64,000 nt of DNA from JAKFDI01 sp036676235 (GCA_036676235.1 JAKFDI010000112.1:1-64000), one strand, 5' to 3'. Shown: positions 47,706-56,993, counted from the first letter of the stretch. A program made the numbers and translations. The notes: generated by a model from the letters alone, not told the origin.

Positions 47706-48740
47706 ATGACCGATCCCGTCTTCTCCGCCCTGCGCGCGCGCCACGACGCGCTCGTGGCCGAACAACCCAAGCTGCGCATGCGCGAGCGGGCCGACCGCCT
47801 GGGCGCGAGCGAGGCCGAACTGGTGGCCGCCGGCTGCGGCGTTGAATCGGTCGAGCTCGGTGGCGCCACGGCCCAGGCCCTGATCGGCGAGCTGGGAGTG
47901 CTGGGCGAGGTGATGGCGCTGTCGCGCAACGACTGGTGCGTGCACGAGCGCCACGGCGCCTACCGGGGCATCCAGGCCGATGGGCACGTCGGCCTCGTGC
48001 TCGGGCCCGACATCGACCTGCGCCTGTTCTTCGGCTGCTGGCGCTTCTTCTACGCCGTGACGGAGAACGGCCGGCAAAGCCTGCAGTTCTTCGACCAGAC
48101 CGGCGAGGCCGTGCACAAGGTGTATCGCACCGAGGCCACCGATGGCGCGGCCTGGGACGCCTTCGTGGCGCGCCATGCCCGGCCCGAGAAGACGCTGCCG
48201 CGCGTGGAGCCCGCACCGCCGGCGGACGGGGCGAACGAGGCCGCCGACCCGGCCGCCCTGCGCGCGCACTGGCTGGGCATGCAGGACACGCACGAGTTCT
48301 TCCCCATGCTGCGCAAGTTCAAGGTCACGCGCCTGGGCGCGCTGCGTGCGGGCGGGGCCGACCTCGCCCAGCCGGTGCCGAACGAGGTGATCGAGCAGGT
48401 GCTGCAGTCGGCCGCGGCCAGCGGGCTGTCCATCATGTGCTTCGTCGGCAACCGCGGCATCGTGCAGATCCACACCGGCCCGGTGCACAAGCTGGTGCGC
48501 ACCGGCCGCTGGTTCAACGTGCTCGATGCAACGTTCAACCTGCACCTGGACACCGAGGCCGTCACCTCCTGCTGGGTCGTCAACAAGCCCACCAGCGACG
48601 GCTGGGTCACCTCGCTCGAGGTTTACGCCGGCGACGAGCTGATCGTGCAGTTCTTCGGCGAGCGCAAGCCGGGCAAGCCGGAGCTTGCGGCCTGGCGCCG
48701 GTTGATGCTGGACTTGTGCGCCCAGCCGCTGGCGGCATGA
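47706..48740 (+). CDS. hmuS: Heme-handling/degrading protein of the HemS/HmuS/ChuS family
   Basis: This cytoplasmic protein (344 residues) has the two-fold repeated HemS fold: first half with LGEVMALSRNDWCVHERHG, second half with IMCFVGNRGIVQIHTGPV and the conserved WFNVLDATFNLHLD segment. HemS/ChuS proteins bind incoming heme and either store it or open the ring to free iron. The stop overlaps the start of hmuT (ATGA). Confidence 0.93.
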   Translation: MTDPVFSALRARHDALVAEQPKLRMRERADRLGASEAELVAAGCGVESVELGGATAQALIGELGVLGEVMALSRNDWCVHERHGAYRGIQADGHVGLVLGPDIDLRLFFGCWRFFYAVTENGRQSLQFFDQTGEAVHKVYRTEATDGAAWDAFVARHARPEKTLPRVEPAPPADGANEAADPAALRAHWLGMQDTHEFFPMLRKFKVTRLGALRAGGADLAQPVPNEVIEQVLQSAAASGLSIMCFVGNRGIVQIHTGPVHKLVRTGRWFNVLDATFNLHLDTEAVTSCWVVNKPTSDGWVTSLEVYAGDELIVQFFGERKPGKPELAAWRRLMLDLCAQPLAA

Positions 48741-49597
48741 CGGCGGACGGTGTGACGAGGCCACGCAGCGCCGGCCGGCGCGCGGCGCTCGCGTTGCTGT
48801 GCGCGACGGCGCTGCTGCCCGGCTTGGCGCGGGCGCAAGCCACTGCCACGCGCGTCGTCAGCCTCGGCGGCACGGTGACCGAGATCGTCTATGCGCTGGG
48901 CGCCGGCGAACGGCTCGTCGGCGTGGACGATTCCAGCATCTACCCCGAGGCGGCGACGCGGCTGCCCAAGGTCGGCTACTACCGCGGCTTCTCGATCGAG
49001 GGCGTGGCGAGCCTGCGGCCCGACCTGGTGCTGGCCTCCGACCAGGCCGGCCCGCCGCGGGCCCTGGCGCAATTGCGCCGGCTGGGCCAGCAGGTGGTGG
49101 TGCTGCCTTCGGCGCCGACGGTCGATGCCCTGGAGCAGCGCATCGAGGGCGTGGCCGCCGCGCTCGACCGGGGCGCGCAGGCGCAGGCGCTGATCGCGCA
49201 GATCCGCAGCCAGATCGCACACATGGCGCAGAGCGCCGGCGGGCAGCGCGTGCTGCTGGTCAGCAGCCGCACCGGCAAGCTCGAAGGCGCGGGCCGTGAG
49301 ACGGCGGCCGACGCGATGATCCGGCTCGCGGGCGCCATCAACGTGCTCGGCGGCGAGCGCGGCTACAAGCCCATCTCGGCCGAGGCCGCCGCTGCGCTCA
49401 AGCCCGACGTGATCGTGACGACCACGATGTCGGTTGCCGCCAGCGGCGGCTTCGAGGCCTTCGTCGCCCAGCCCGGCATCGTGGTGACGCCCGCGGCCAA
49501 GTCGCGCCGGGTGGTGGTGATGGACGACCTGCTGCTGGTCGGCTTCGGCCCGCGCCTGCCCGACGCGCTGCGGCAACTGCGTGCCGGCTTGAAATGA
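48737..49597 (+). CDS. hmuT: Heme ABC transporter periplasmic binding protein
   Basis: HmuT captures heme in the periplasm and delivers it to HmuUV. The 286-residue protein starts with an Arg-Arg-containing signal ending ARA-QA, then the class III binding-protein lobes (VVSLGGTVTEIVYALGAG, RPDLVLASDQAG) with the IRLAGAINVLGGERGYKPIS segment shared by heme-specific members. The start overlaps the hmuS stop. The gene is followed directly by dispersed repeat copy B before hmuU. Confidence 0.93.
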   Translation: MTADGVTRPRSAGRRAALALLCATALLPGLARAQATATRVVSLGGTVTEIVYALGAGERLVGVDDSSIYPEAATRLPKVGYYRGFSIEGVASLRPDLVLASDQAGPPRALAQLRRLGQQVVVLPSAPTVDALEQRIEGVAAALDRGAQAQALIAQIRSQIAHMAQSAGGQRVLLVSSRTGKLEGAGRETAADAMIRLAGAINVLGGERGYKPISAEAAAALKPDVIVTTTMSVAASGGFEAFVAQPGIVVTPAAKSRRVVVMDDLLLVGFGPRLPDALRQLRAGLK

Positions 49598-49682
49598 CCC
49601 ACCCCCTACGCGCTTCGCGCGCCCCCTCAAGGGGGCAGCACCAGCGGACCGGCAGAGCCGGATCCGCGGTGCTTGCTTGATC
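49598..49682 (+). repeat. 85-bp three-hairpin dispersed repeat, copy B
   Basis: The repeat begins at the base after the hmuT stop and fills most of the 116-bp gap to hmuU, inside an otherwise tight operon. It matches copy A at about 81 of 85 positions and copy C through the first 41 bases almost exactly. The same three short inverted repeats are present. The hmuU ribosome binding site (GGGGAGCC) lies beyond it. Confidence 0.92.
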
Positions 49683-49713
49683 TGCGCATCCGGCGTTTGC
49701 GGGGAGCCACCAC

Positions 49714-50748
49714 ATGTCTGTCGTGCCGTTGAGTTCGGCTGCGCTTGCCTTGCCGTCCCGGCGCCTCACGCACGGGCGCGTACTGGTGGGGCTAGTGTCG
49801 GCGCTGCTGGTGCTGGCGCTGGCCTCGGCGTCCAGTGGCGCGGTCTCGATTCCGATGGCGCGCATACCCGCGCTGCTGTTCACGACGCCGCTGGACGGCG
49901 AGGCCGCGCTGTGGCGCAACGTGCTGCTCGAAGTGCGTCTGCCGCGCCTCGTGTTCGCCATCGTGACCGGGGCCGGCCTGGCGGTGTCGGGCGCGGCGAT
50001 GCAGGCGCTGTTCCGCAATCCGCTGGCCGAGCCGGGGCTGATCGGCATCTCGCTCGGCGGCGCGGTGGGCGCGGTCGCGGCCATCGTGCTGAACGCCGAG
50101 GGGCTGTGGGCCATCGCGCCGGCCGCCTTCGTCGGCAGCCTGGTGGCGACGATGCTCGCGTACCGCCTGGGCCGCCACCAGCCCGGCGTGGCCGGCGTGC
50201 TGCTGGCCGGCATCGCGATCAACGCCATCTGCGCCAGCCTGATCGGCCTGTTCACCACGCAGGCCAACGACACCCAGCTGCGCGGCCTGACCTTCTGGAG
50301 CATGGGCAGCCTGGCCGGCGCGAACTGGGAGATGCTGGCCTGGATCACGCCCTGGGTGGCGCTGATGTGCGCGCTGCTGCTGCGCGACTGGCGCGCAATG
50401 AACGCGCTGCTGCTGGGCGAGCGCGAGGCGCTGCACCTGGGCTACGCGCTCGAGCCGCTGCGCCGGCGCCTGATCGTGCTGAGCGCGTTGCTGGTGGGGC
50501 CGCTGGTGGCAGTGAGCGGCACCATCGGCTTCGTCGGGCTGGTCGTGCCGCACCTGGTGCGTCTGACGATGGGCGCCGACCACCGCGGGCTGCTGCCGCT
50601 CACCGTGGTGGGCGGCGCCATCGCGCTGACGCTGGCCGACTGGCTGGCGCGCCTGGTGGTGATTCCCGCCGAGCTGCCCATCGGCATCGTCACCAGCCTG
50701 GTCGGCGGGCCGTTCCTGTTGTGGCTGCTGGCGCGCAAGGCCCGCTGA
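49714..50748 (+). CDS. hmuU: Heme ABC transporter permease (FecCD family)
   Basis: HmuU is the inner-membrane permease for heme. The 344-residue protein has about ten membrane helices and the FecCD signatures LPRLVFAIVTGAGLAVSG, AMQALFRNPLAEPGLIG near residues 90-107, and GTIGFVGLVVPHLVRL near 268-283. Its TGA overlaps the hmuV ATG, so the two are coupled. The upstream gap to hmuT is occupied by a dispersed repeat. Confidence 0.95.
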   Translation: MSVVPLSSAALALPSRRLTHGRVLVGLVSALLVLALASASSGAVSIPMARIPALLFTTPLDGEAALWRNVLLEVRLPRLVFAIVTGAGLAVSGAAMQALFRNPLAEPGLIGISLGGAVGAVAAIVLNAEGLWAIAPAAFVGSLVATMLAYRLGRHQPGVAGVLLAGIAINAICASLIGLFTTQANDTQLRGLTFWSMGSLAGANWEMLAWITPWVALMCALLLRDWRAMNALLLGEREALHLGYALEPLRRRLIVLSALLVGPLVAVSGTIGFVGLVVPHLVRLTMGADHRGLLPLTVVGGAIALTLADWLARLVVIPAELPIGIVTSLVGGPFLLWLLARKAR

Positions 50749-51545
50749 TGTTCGCCGCCGACCGTCTCGACTGCGCCCGCGGCGCGCGCACGGTGCTCTC
50801 GGGCGTGACGCTGGCGCTGCAGCCGGGCGAGGTGCTGGGCGTGCTCGGCGCCAACGGCGCGGGCAAGACCTCGCTGCTCGCCACGCTGGCCGGCGAGTTG
50901 CCCGTCGCGGGTGGCAGCGCCAGCTTCGACGGGCAGCCGCTGGAACGATGGAAGCCCCGCGCCCTGGCGCGCCACCGGGCAGTGCTGCCGCAGTCGCCGT
51001 CGCTGGCGTTCGATCTCGACGTGCGCACCGTGGTCGAGATGGGCGGCTATCCCTTTCCCGAACTGGCGCCGCAGGTGATCGATGCGCTGGTGGCGCGCGC
51101 GCTGGCACTGGCCGATGCGCAGGTGCTGGCGCATCGCCGCTACGGCACGCTGTCGGGCGGCGAGCAGCAGCGCGTGCAGTTCGCACGCACGCTGGTGCAA
51201 TTGCTGGCGGGCAAGGCGGCGGGCGAATACCGCGCGCTGTTCCTGGACGAGCCCACCGCCAGCCTCGACCCGCGCCACCAGATCGGGCTGCTGCAGGCGG
51301 TGTCGGTGCTGGCGCGGCAGGAGGGCGTCGCCGTGCTGGCGGTGCTGCACGACGTCAACCTCGCCGCCGCGTGGTGCGAGCGACTGCTGCTGCTGGCGAA
51401 TTTCCGCCCCGTCGCCCTGGGCACGCCGGCCGAGGTGCTGACGCCGGCGCATCTGCAGACGGTGTACGGCCTGCCGGCTCGCGTAATGGACCACCCCGAG
51501 ACGCCGGGGCAGCCGCTGGTGCTGTTCTCGCGCGAATCGGCCTGA
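50748..51545 (+). CDS. hmuV: Heme ABC transporter ATP-binding protein
   Basis: HmuV powers the heme importer. The 265-residue ATPase has Walker A GANGAGKTS near residues 34-42, the signature LSGGEQQRVQFAR, Walker B ALFLDEPTASLDP and the switch His in LAVLHDVNLAAA. It is the last gene of the hmu operon. Its stop codon lies in a small palindrome shared with the stop of the convergent MBL gene. Confidence 0.96.
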   Translation: MFAADRLDCARGARTVLSGVTLALQPGEVLGVLGANGAGKTSLLATLAGELPVAGGSASFDGQPLERWKPRALARHRAVLPQSPSLAFDLDVRTVVEMGGYPFPELAPQVIDALVARALALADAQVLAHRRYGTLSGGEQQRVQFARTLVQLLAGKAAGEYRALFLDEPTASLDPRHQIGLLQAVSVLARQEGVAVLAVLHDVNLAAAWCERLLLLANFRPVALGTPAEVLTPAHLQTVYGLPARVMDHPETPGQPLVLFSRESA

Positions 51546-51556
51546 CGAGCGTCAGG
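51541..51556. terminator. Small palindrome holding both convergent stop codons
   Basis: CCTGACGAGCGTCAGG is a 6-bp stem with a 4-nt loop that spans the hmuV TGA and the TGA of the opposite MBL gene. It may act as a weak bidirectional transcription end; no T tract is present. Confidence 0.4.
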
Positions 51557-52619
51557 CAGGGGTGAAGCGGTACACGCCCTTGGCGTCGAGCGCGCGGGTC
51601 AAACGCCCGTCGAGCCACAGCGCATTCAGGTGCGCGATCGACTCGCCCATCGCGAAGGTGGTCTGGTGCAGGTCGAGCTTGCGCTTGAACAGCACGGGGA
51701 GCAGGTCGGCCGCGCTTTGCGGCGCTTCGGCGCAGGCCTGCATCACCTCGGCGAAACGCTCGTCGTGGTGTGACTTCAATTGATCGATGCGCGTGTGCAG
51801 GCCGCGGAAGGGCTTGCCGTGCGAAGGCAGCACCAGCGTGTCGGCCGGCAGCGCGCGCATGCGCTCGATGGAGGCGAGATAGCGCCGCAGCGGGTTGCCC
51901 TCGGGTTCGGTGTCGTTCACGCCCACGTTGGTGGAAATGCGCGGCAGCACCATGTCGCCGGAGATCAGCACACCGAGCGCCGGGCAGTGCAGCGACATGT
52001 GCTCGGGCGCGTGCCCGTAGCCGACGTGGCAGGTCCAGTCGTGCTCGCCGATGCGCAGCACGTCGCCGTCGAGCAGGCGGGCGAAGCGCTCGGGCATCGC
52101 GGGCACCAGGCTCGCGAAATGGCTGCCGCGGCCTTTCAGCTTCTCGATCGCGTCAGGGTCGGTGATGCCGTGCGCTTGCGCGAACTGCGGCGTCAGCACG
52201 GCGGCCTTCGCGCTCGGCATGCAGGCGGTGCGCGCCGCGTTGTAGTCGGTGGCGCTCATCCACAGCCGGCATTCATGCTCGGGCGTGGACCAGCGCTCGG
52301 TCAGCCAGTGTGCGAGGCCGACGTGATCGGGGTGCATGTGCGTGACGATCACGCGCAGCACCGGCAGGCCATGCAACTCATTGGCGAACACCTGCTCCCA
52401 GGCGGCGCGCGTGGTGTCGCTCGAGATGCCGCAGTCGACGATGCTCCAGCCCTCGCGGCCGTCGATGCGTTCGCGCAGCAGCCACAGGTTGATGTGGTCG
52501 AGCGCGAAGGGCAGCACCATGCGCAGCCAGCGCACGCCCGGCGCCAGCTCGATCGTGGTGCCCAGCGGCGGCAGCGTGTCGCCCAGCGGGTAGTCGAGCT
52601 GGTGTTCGAGTTCGTTCAT
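51552..52619 (-). CDS. MBL-fold metallo-hydrolase
   Basis: This 355-residue metallo-beta-lactamase-fold enzyme has THMHPDH (His94, His96, Asp98, His99), a later GYGHAPEHMSLH and the SGDMVLP metal-ligand segment, with a C-terminal helical extension of the LACTB2/glyoxalase II-like type. The substrate is unknown. It is divergent from the LiuR-type gene across 61 bp, and such an MBL gene is often found next to liuR in Burkholderiales, so a thioester hydrolase role in branched-chain catabolism is a reasonable inference. ATG at 52619 is chosen over an Arg-rich upstream extension. Confidence 0.88.
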   Translation of the reverse strand: MNELEHQLDYPLGDTLPPLGTTIELAPGVRWLRMVLPFALDHINLWLLRERIDGREGWSIVDCGISSDTTRAAWEQVFANELHGLPVLRVIVTHMHPDHVGLAHWLTERWSTPEHECRLWMSATDYNAARTACMPSAKAAVLTPQFAQAHGITDPDAIEKLKGRGSHFASLVPAMPERFARLLDGDVLRIGEHDWTCHVGYGHAPEHMSLHCPALGVLISGDMVLPRISTNVGVNDTEPEGNPLRRYLASIERMRALPADTLVLPSHGKPFRGLHTRIDQLKSHHDERFAEVMQACAEAPQSAADLLPVLFKRKLDLHQTTFAMGESIAHLNALWLDGRLTRALDAKGVYRFTPA

Positions 52620-52680
52620 CGGGGTCCTTCGCGACCGTACACTTTGATGACGGTTTTCATCCATTTCAGTCTACGTGCCC

Positions 52681-53115
52681 ATGCCTGTCGCCGCTGTCGC
52701 CTCCGTGTCGCCACCCGCGGCCGGCGCGACCTACACCATCGGCGAATTGGCGCGCGAGTTCGATCTCACCACGCGCGCCATCCGCTTCTACGAAGACTGC
52801 GGCCTGCTCATGCCGCAGCGCCGCGGACGCAGCCGCATCTACACCTCGCGCGACCGCACGCGGCTCAAGCTCACGCTGCGCGGCAAGCGCCTCGGCCTGA
52901 CGCTTGCCGAGGTGAAGGAACTCGTCGACATGTACGAGTCGCCGCGCGACACGCAGGCGCAGTTGCGCAAGTTCCTCGAGGTGCTGGCGGCGCATCGCGC
53001 GCAGCTCGAGCAGCAGTTCACCGACTTGCATGCCACGCTCGACGAAGTGCGTGCGCACGAGAAGGAAGCCATGCGGCTGCTGAACGCCGCACGGGCGCGC
53101 CGCGCGACGCGCTGA
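52681..53115 (+). CDS. liuR: MerR-family regulator, LiuR type
   Basis: This 144-residue protein has the MerR winged HTH beginning YTIGELAREFDLTTRAIRFY (about 18-37), the RRGRSRIY wing, and a LRGKRLGLTLAEVKEL dimerisation helix leading to an antiparallel coiled coil (HRAQLEQQFTDLHATLDEV). There are no metal-binding cysteines in the C-terminal part. The sequence and place match LiuR, regulator of leucine/isovalerate degradation. The ATG at 52681 is used; a GTG two codons earlier is possible. It lies 116 bp upstream of isovaleryl-CoA dehydrogenase, with an operator-like palindrome between. Confidence 0.9.
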   Translation: MPVAAVASVSPPAAGATYTIGELAREFDLTTRAIRFYEDCGLLMPQRRGRSRIYTSRDRTRLKLTLRGKRLGLTLAEVKELVDMYESPRDTQAQLRKFLEVLAAHRAQLEQQFTDLHATLDEVRAHEKEAMRLLNAARARRATR

Positions 53116-53177
53116 ACGGCCGGCTTCCGGCACTAGATTGCGCCGCGCGGCCGCGCCGGCCGCCTCGGTCGCTAAGA

Positions 53178-53193
53178 TTGACGTATACGTCAA
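53178..53193. promoter_or_regulatory. Perfect palindrome, probable LiuR operator upstream of isovaleryl-CoA dehydrogenase
   Basis: TTGACGTATACGTCAA is a 16-bp perfect palindrome ending 37 nt before the ATG at 53231 and identical to the core of the site at 28428 in front of icmF. A TAAGAT hexamer abuts it on the 5' side and could be the -10 element. LiuR sites described in proteobacteria are palindromes with the same ACGT half-site character. Confidence 0.82.
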
Positions 53194-53230
53194 CTCGGCC
53201 CACGCCCGCGGCCCTGCAGGAGACCCTCCC

Positions 53231-54412
53231 ATGAGCACACTTCCCGGCCTCGATTTCCAGCTCGGCGACGACATCGACGCCCTGCGCGATGCGGTGCGCG
53301 CCTTTGCCGAGGCCGAGATTGCGCCGCGTGCGGCCGAGATCGATGCCAGCGACCAGTTCCCCATGGACCTGTGGCGCAAGATGGGCGAGGTGGGCGTGCT
53401 CGGCATCACCGTGCCGGAGGAATACGGCGGCGCCAACATGGGCTACCTCGCGCACATGATCGCGATGGAAGAGATCAGCCGCGCCTCGGCCAGCGTGGGC
53501 CTGTCGTACGGCGCGCACAGCAACCTGTGCGTCAACCAGATCAAGCGCAACGGCAGCGAGGCGCAGCGGAAGAAGTACCTGCCCAAGCTGATCAGCGGCG
53601 AGCATGTTGGGGCACTCGCGATGAGCGAGCCGGGCGCCGGCTCCGACGTCATCGGCATGAAGCTCAAGGCCGAGGACAAGGGCAGCCACTACCTGCTCAA
53701 CGGCAGCAAGTTCTGGATCACCAACGGGCCGGACGCCGACACGCTGGTGGTCTACGCGAAGACGGAGCCGGAACTCGGCGCCCGAGGCGTCACCGCATTC
53801 CTCGTCGAGAAGGGCATGAAGGGCTTCAGCGTGGCGCAGAAGCTCGACAAGCTGGGCATGCGCGGCTCGCACACCGGCGAACTCGTGTTCCAGGACGTGG
53901 AGGTGCCGGCCGAGAACGTGCTGGGCACCGTGGGCGGCGGCGCGAAGGTGCTGATGAGCGGCCTCGACTACGAACGCGCGGTGCTGGCGGCGGGGCCGAT
54001 CGGCATCATGCAGGCGGTGATGGACAACGTCGTGCCCTACATCCACGACCGCAAGCAGTTCGGCCAGAGCATCGGCGAGTTCCAGCTCATCCAGGGCAAG
54101 GTGGCCGACATGTACACCGTGCTGCAGGCCGGCCGCGCCTTCTGCTACACCGTGGGCAAGAACCTCGACAAGCTGGGCGCGGAACACGTGCGCCAGGTGC
54201 GCAAAGACTGCGCGAGCGTCATCCTGTGGTGCGCCGAGAAGGCCACCTGGATGGCGGGCGAGGGCGTGCAGATCTTCGGCGGCAACGGCTACATCAACGA
54301 CTATCCGCTGGGCCGGTTGTGGCGCGATGCCAAGCTGTACGAGATCGGCGCCGGCACCAGCGAGATCCGGCGCATGCTCATCGGCCGCGAGCTGTTCGCC
54401 GAGACGATGTGA
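53231..54412 (+). CDS. liuA: Isovaleryl-CoA dehydrogenase
   Basis: This enzyme oxidises isovaleryl-CoA to 3-methylcrotonyl-CoA in leucine catabolism, using FAD and electron-transfer flavoprotein. The 393-residue protein matches the family length. The catalytic Glu is at 249 in GLDYERAVLA, the position peculiar to isovaleryl-CoA dehydrogenases. The AMSEPGAGSDV, QIFGGNGYINDYPLGR and KLYEIGAGTSEIRR motifs are intact. It follows the LiuR-type gene and its operator and heads a long same-strand unit. No methylcrotonyl-CoA carboxylase genes appear before the window ends. Confidence 0.95.
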   Translation: MSTLPGLDFQLGDDIDALRDAVRAFAEAEIAPRAAEIDASDQFPMDLWRKMGEVGVLGITVPEEYGGANMGYLAHMIAMEEISRASASVGLSYGAHSNLCVNQIKRNGSEAQRKKYLPKLISGEHVGALAMSEPGAGSDVIGMKLKAEDKGSHYLLNGSKFWITNGPDADTLVVYAKTEPELGARGVTAFLVEKGMKGFSVAQKLDKLGMRGSHTGELVFQDVEVPAENVLGTVGGGAKVLMSGLDYERAVLAAGPIGIMQAVMDNVVPYIHDRKQFGQSIGEFQLIQGKVADMYTVLQAGRAFCYTVGKNLDKLGAEHVRQVRKDCASVILWCAEKATWMAGEGVQIFGGNGYINDYPLGRLWRDAKLYEIGAGTSEIRRMLIGRELFAETM

Positions 54413-54444
54413 GTCCAACCTTCGCGGCTTGAGAAAATCCACCC

Positions 54445-55119
54445 ATGCCTGACGCCACCGACGATCTTTTTGCCAACAACCGCCAATGGGCTGCCGACAC
54501 CGAGCAGCGCTTTCCCGGCTTCTTCACCAAGCTCATGGAGCAGCAGTCGCCGCAGTACCTGTGGATCGGCTGCGCCGACAGCCGCGTGCCGGCGAACCAG
54601 CTGATCGGGCTGTTGCCCGGTGATGTGTTCGTGCATCGCAATGTCGCCAACGTGGTGACGCATTCCGACCTGAATGCGCTGTCGGTGATCCAGTTCGCCG
54701 TCGACGCGCTGCAGGTGCAGCACATCATGGTGGTGGGCCATTCGCGATGCGGCGGCGTGCGCGCCGTGCTCGAGAACACGCGGCTCGGCCTTGCCGACAA
54801 CTGGCTGCAGCATGTGCGCGACGTGCGCAACCTGCACCAGGTGTTTCTCGATGGTGTGGAAGAGTCGCGGCGAAGCGATGCACTGGTGGAACTGAACGTG
54901 CTCGAGCAGGCGCGCAATGTGTGCCACACGACGGTGGTGCAGGACGCCTGGCAGCGCGGCCAGCGCGTGGTGGTGCACGGCTGGGTCTACGGCCTGCACA
55001 ACGGCCTGCTCGAGGACATGAAGATGAGCGTGTCGAATGCCGATCAGGTCGGCGCCGCCTACGGCACGGCGCTCGGCGGGCTCAAGCAGCGCTACAGCCC
55101 GGCGCGGCCGGCACTTTGA
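54445..55119 (+). CDS. can: Beta-class carbonic anhydrase
   Basis: This enzyme interconverts CO2 and bicarbonate with zinc. The 224-residue protein has the type II beta-class ligands Cys43-Asp45-Arg47 in GCADSRVP and His99/Cys102 in GHSRCGG. It sits between isovaleryl-CoA dehydrogenase and aceK, and its stop overlaps the aceK start (TGATG). In a leucine-degradation unit it could supply bicarbonate for methylcrotonyl-CoA carboxylase; that link is inference. Confidence 0.96.
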   Translation: MPDATDDLFANNRQWAADTEQRFPGFFTKLMEQQSPQYLWIGCADSRVPANQLIGLLPGDVFVHRNVANVVTHSDLNALSVIQFAVDALQVQHIMVVGHSRCGGVRAVLENTRLGLADNWLQHVRDVRNLHQVFLDGVEESRRSDALVELNVLEQARNVCHTTVVQDAWQRGQRVVVHGWVYGLHNGLLEDMKMSVSNADQVGAAYGTALGGLKQRYSPARPAL

Positions 55120-56993
55120 TGAGCCGCGAGCGCGCGCCCGTGCAACCCGTGAACAGCGGCTTGCGGCCGGTCGCCGCGCGCCGGGCGAGCGACGTGGCGG
55201 CGCCGCCGATGCCCATCGGCCGGCAGATGTTTCCGCAGCAGCTCACTGACGCGCGCGCCTACGACATCGCGCGCGCCATGCTCGACGGCTTCAACCGCCA
55301 CTACACGCTGTTTCGCGAGACCAGCCTGCACGCGAAGGAGCGCTTCGAGCGCGCCGAATGGCACGGACAGCAATATGCGCAGCGTGAGCGCATCGAGTTC
55401 TACGACCTGCGCGTCCAGGAGGCGGCGGAGCGCCTGCAGACCGAGTTCAAGGCCTCGGCACTCACGACCGAGGTGTGGCAGCAGGTCAAGCTGCACTACA
55501 TCGGGCTGCTCACGTACCACCTGCAGCCCGAATGCGCCGAGACTTTCTTCAACTCGGTGACGACCAAGATCCTGCACCGCAGCTACTTCAACAACGACTT
55601 CATCTTCGTGCGGCCCGCCATCTCGACCGAATACATCGAGAACGACGAGCCGGCGGCGCTGCCCACCTACCGCGTGTACTACCCGACACGCGCCACGATG
55701 CACGAGACCTGGCTGCGCCTCGTCAACAACTTCCAGCTCGCCGCGCCCTGGGAAGACCTCGCGCGCGACATCCACCACGTGGTGGTGGCGGTGGCCGCGC
55801 AGCTCGGCGACTTCCGCCCGCGCGCCAACTTCCAGCTGCAGGTGCTGTCGTCGCTGTTCTATCGCAACAAGGGCGCCTACGTGGTGGGCAAGATCATCAA
55901 CGGCTTCAAGGAGACGCCGTTCACGCTGCCCATCGTCTACAACGACGCCGGCCGCCTGGAGATCGATGCGGCGCTGTTCAGCGAAGACGACCTGCAGATG
56001 GTGTTCAGCTTCGCGCGCGCCTACTTCATGGTGAACATGGACGTGCCATCGGCCTACGTGCAATTCCTGCGCTCGCTGATGCCGCGCAAGCCGGCGAGCG
56101 AGATCTACAACTCGCTCGGGCTGCAGAAGCAGGGCAAGAACCTCTTCTACCGCGACTTCCTGCACCACCTGCGGCATTCGAGCGATTCGTTTCGCATCGC
56201 GCCCGGCATCAAGGGCATGGTGATGCTGGTGTTCGACCTGCCGTCGTTCCCCTATGTGTTCAAGATCATCAAGGACTTCTATCCGCCACAGAAGGACACT
56301 TCGCGCGAGCTCATCAAGAGCAAGTACCTGATCGTCAAGCAGCACGACCGTGTGGGCCGCATGGCCGACACGCTGGAGTACTCGAACGTGGCGTTCCCGC
56401 GCCAGCGCTTCGAGGAAGAGCTGATCGCCGAGCTGAAGCACTTCTGCCCGAGCCTCATCGAGGAAGACGGCGACGAACTGGTGATCCGCCACGCCTACAT
56501 CGAGCGCCGCATGATCCCGCTCAACATCTACCTGCAGGAGGCGCCGCCGGCGCAGGTGGAGCATGCGGTCATCGAGTACGGCAATGCGATCAAGGACCTG
56601 GTGGCGGCCAACATCTTTCCCGGCGACATGCTGTGGAAGAACTTCGGCGTGACGCGCAATGCCAAGGTCGTGTTCTACGACTACGACGAGATCGAATACA
56701 TCACCGACTGCAACTTCCGCCGCGTGCCCGAGGCGCGCACCGAGGAGGAAGAGATGTCGGCGGAGGTTTGGTACCCCGTCGGCCCGAAAGACGTGTTCCC
56801 CGAGACCTTCGGCCCCTTCCTGCTCGGCAACGACGCGGTGCGCGAGGTCTTCATGAAGCACCACGCCGACCTGCTGGACGCGGCGTTCTGGCAGAGCCAC
56901 AAGGAGCGCATCCTCGCCGGGCATGTGCACGACGTGTTTCCATACGAGCCTTCACGGCGTTTCGCGGCGCAGCGCCGGCCGAACGCGGCATGA
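55119..56993 (+). CDS. aceK: Isocitrate dehydrogenase kinase/phosphatase
   Basis: AceK phosphorylates and dephosphorylates isocitrate dehydrogenase, steering carbon between the TCA cycle and the glyoxylate bypass. The 624-residue protein has the regulatory N-terminal helical domain and the kinase fold with PGIKGMVMLVFDLPSFPYVF (ATP site), GDMLWKNFG and VVFYDYDEI (catalytic/metal Asp residues). It is somewhat longer than E. coli AceK because of an N-terminal extension; MPIGRQMFPQQ inside could be an alternative start. It is not next to aceA or aceB but is translationally coupled to carbonic anhydrase and to the gene that follows. Confidence 0.96.
   Translation: MSRERAPVQPVNSGLRPVAARRASDVAAPPMPIGRQMFPQQLTDARAYDIARAMLDGFNRHYTLFRETSLHAKERFERAEWHGQQYAQRERIEFYDLRVQEAAERLQTEFKASALTTEVWQQVKLHYIGLLTYHLQPECAETFFNSVTTKILHRSYFNNDFIFVRPAISTEYIENDEPAALPTYRVYYPTRATMHETWLRLVNNFQLAAPWEDLARDIHHVVVAVAAQLGDFRPRANFQLQVLSSLFYRNKGAYVVGKIINGFKETPFTLPIVYNDAGRLEIDAALFSEDDLQMVFSFARAYFMVNMDVPSAYVQFLRSLMPRKPASEIYNSLGLQKQGKNLFYRDFLHHLRHSSDSFRIAPGIKGMVMLVFDLPSFPYVFKIIKDFYPPQKDTSRELIKSKYLIVKQHDRVGRMADTLEYSNVAFPRQRFEEELIAELKHFCPSLIEEDGDELVIRHAYIERRMIPLNIYLQEAPPAQVEHAVIEYGNAIKDLVAANIFPGDMLWKNFGVTRNAKVVFYDYDEIEYITDCNFRRVPEARTEEEEMSAEVWYPVGPKDVFPETFGPFLLGNDAVREVFMKHHADLLDAAFWQSHKERILAGHVHDVFPYEPSRRFAAQRRPNAA

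Noticed and set aside
52646..52661. GATGA/TCATC inverted repeat between liuR and the MBL gene as a second LiuR site
   Set aside because: It lacks the TTGACGT half-site, and the arms are only 5 bp.
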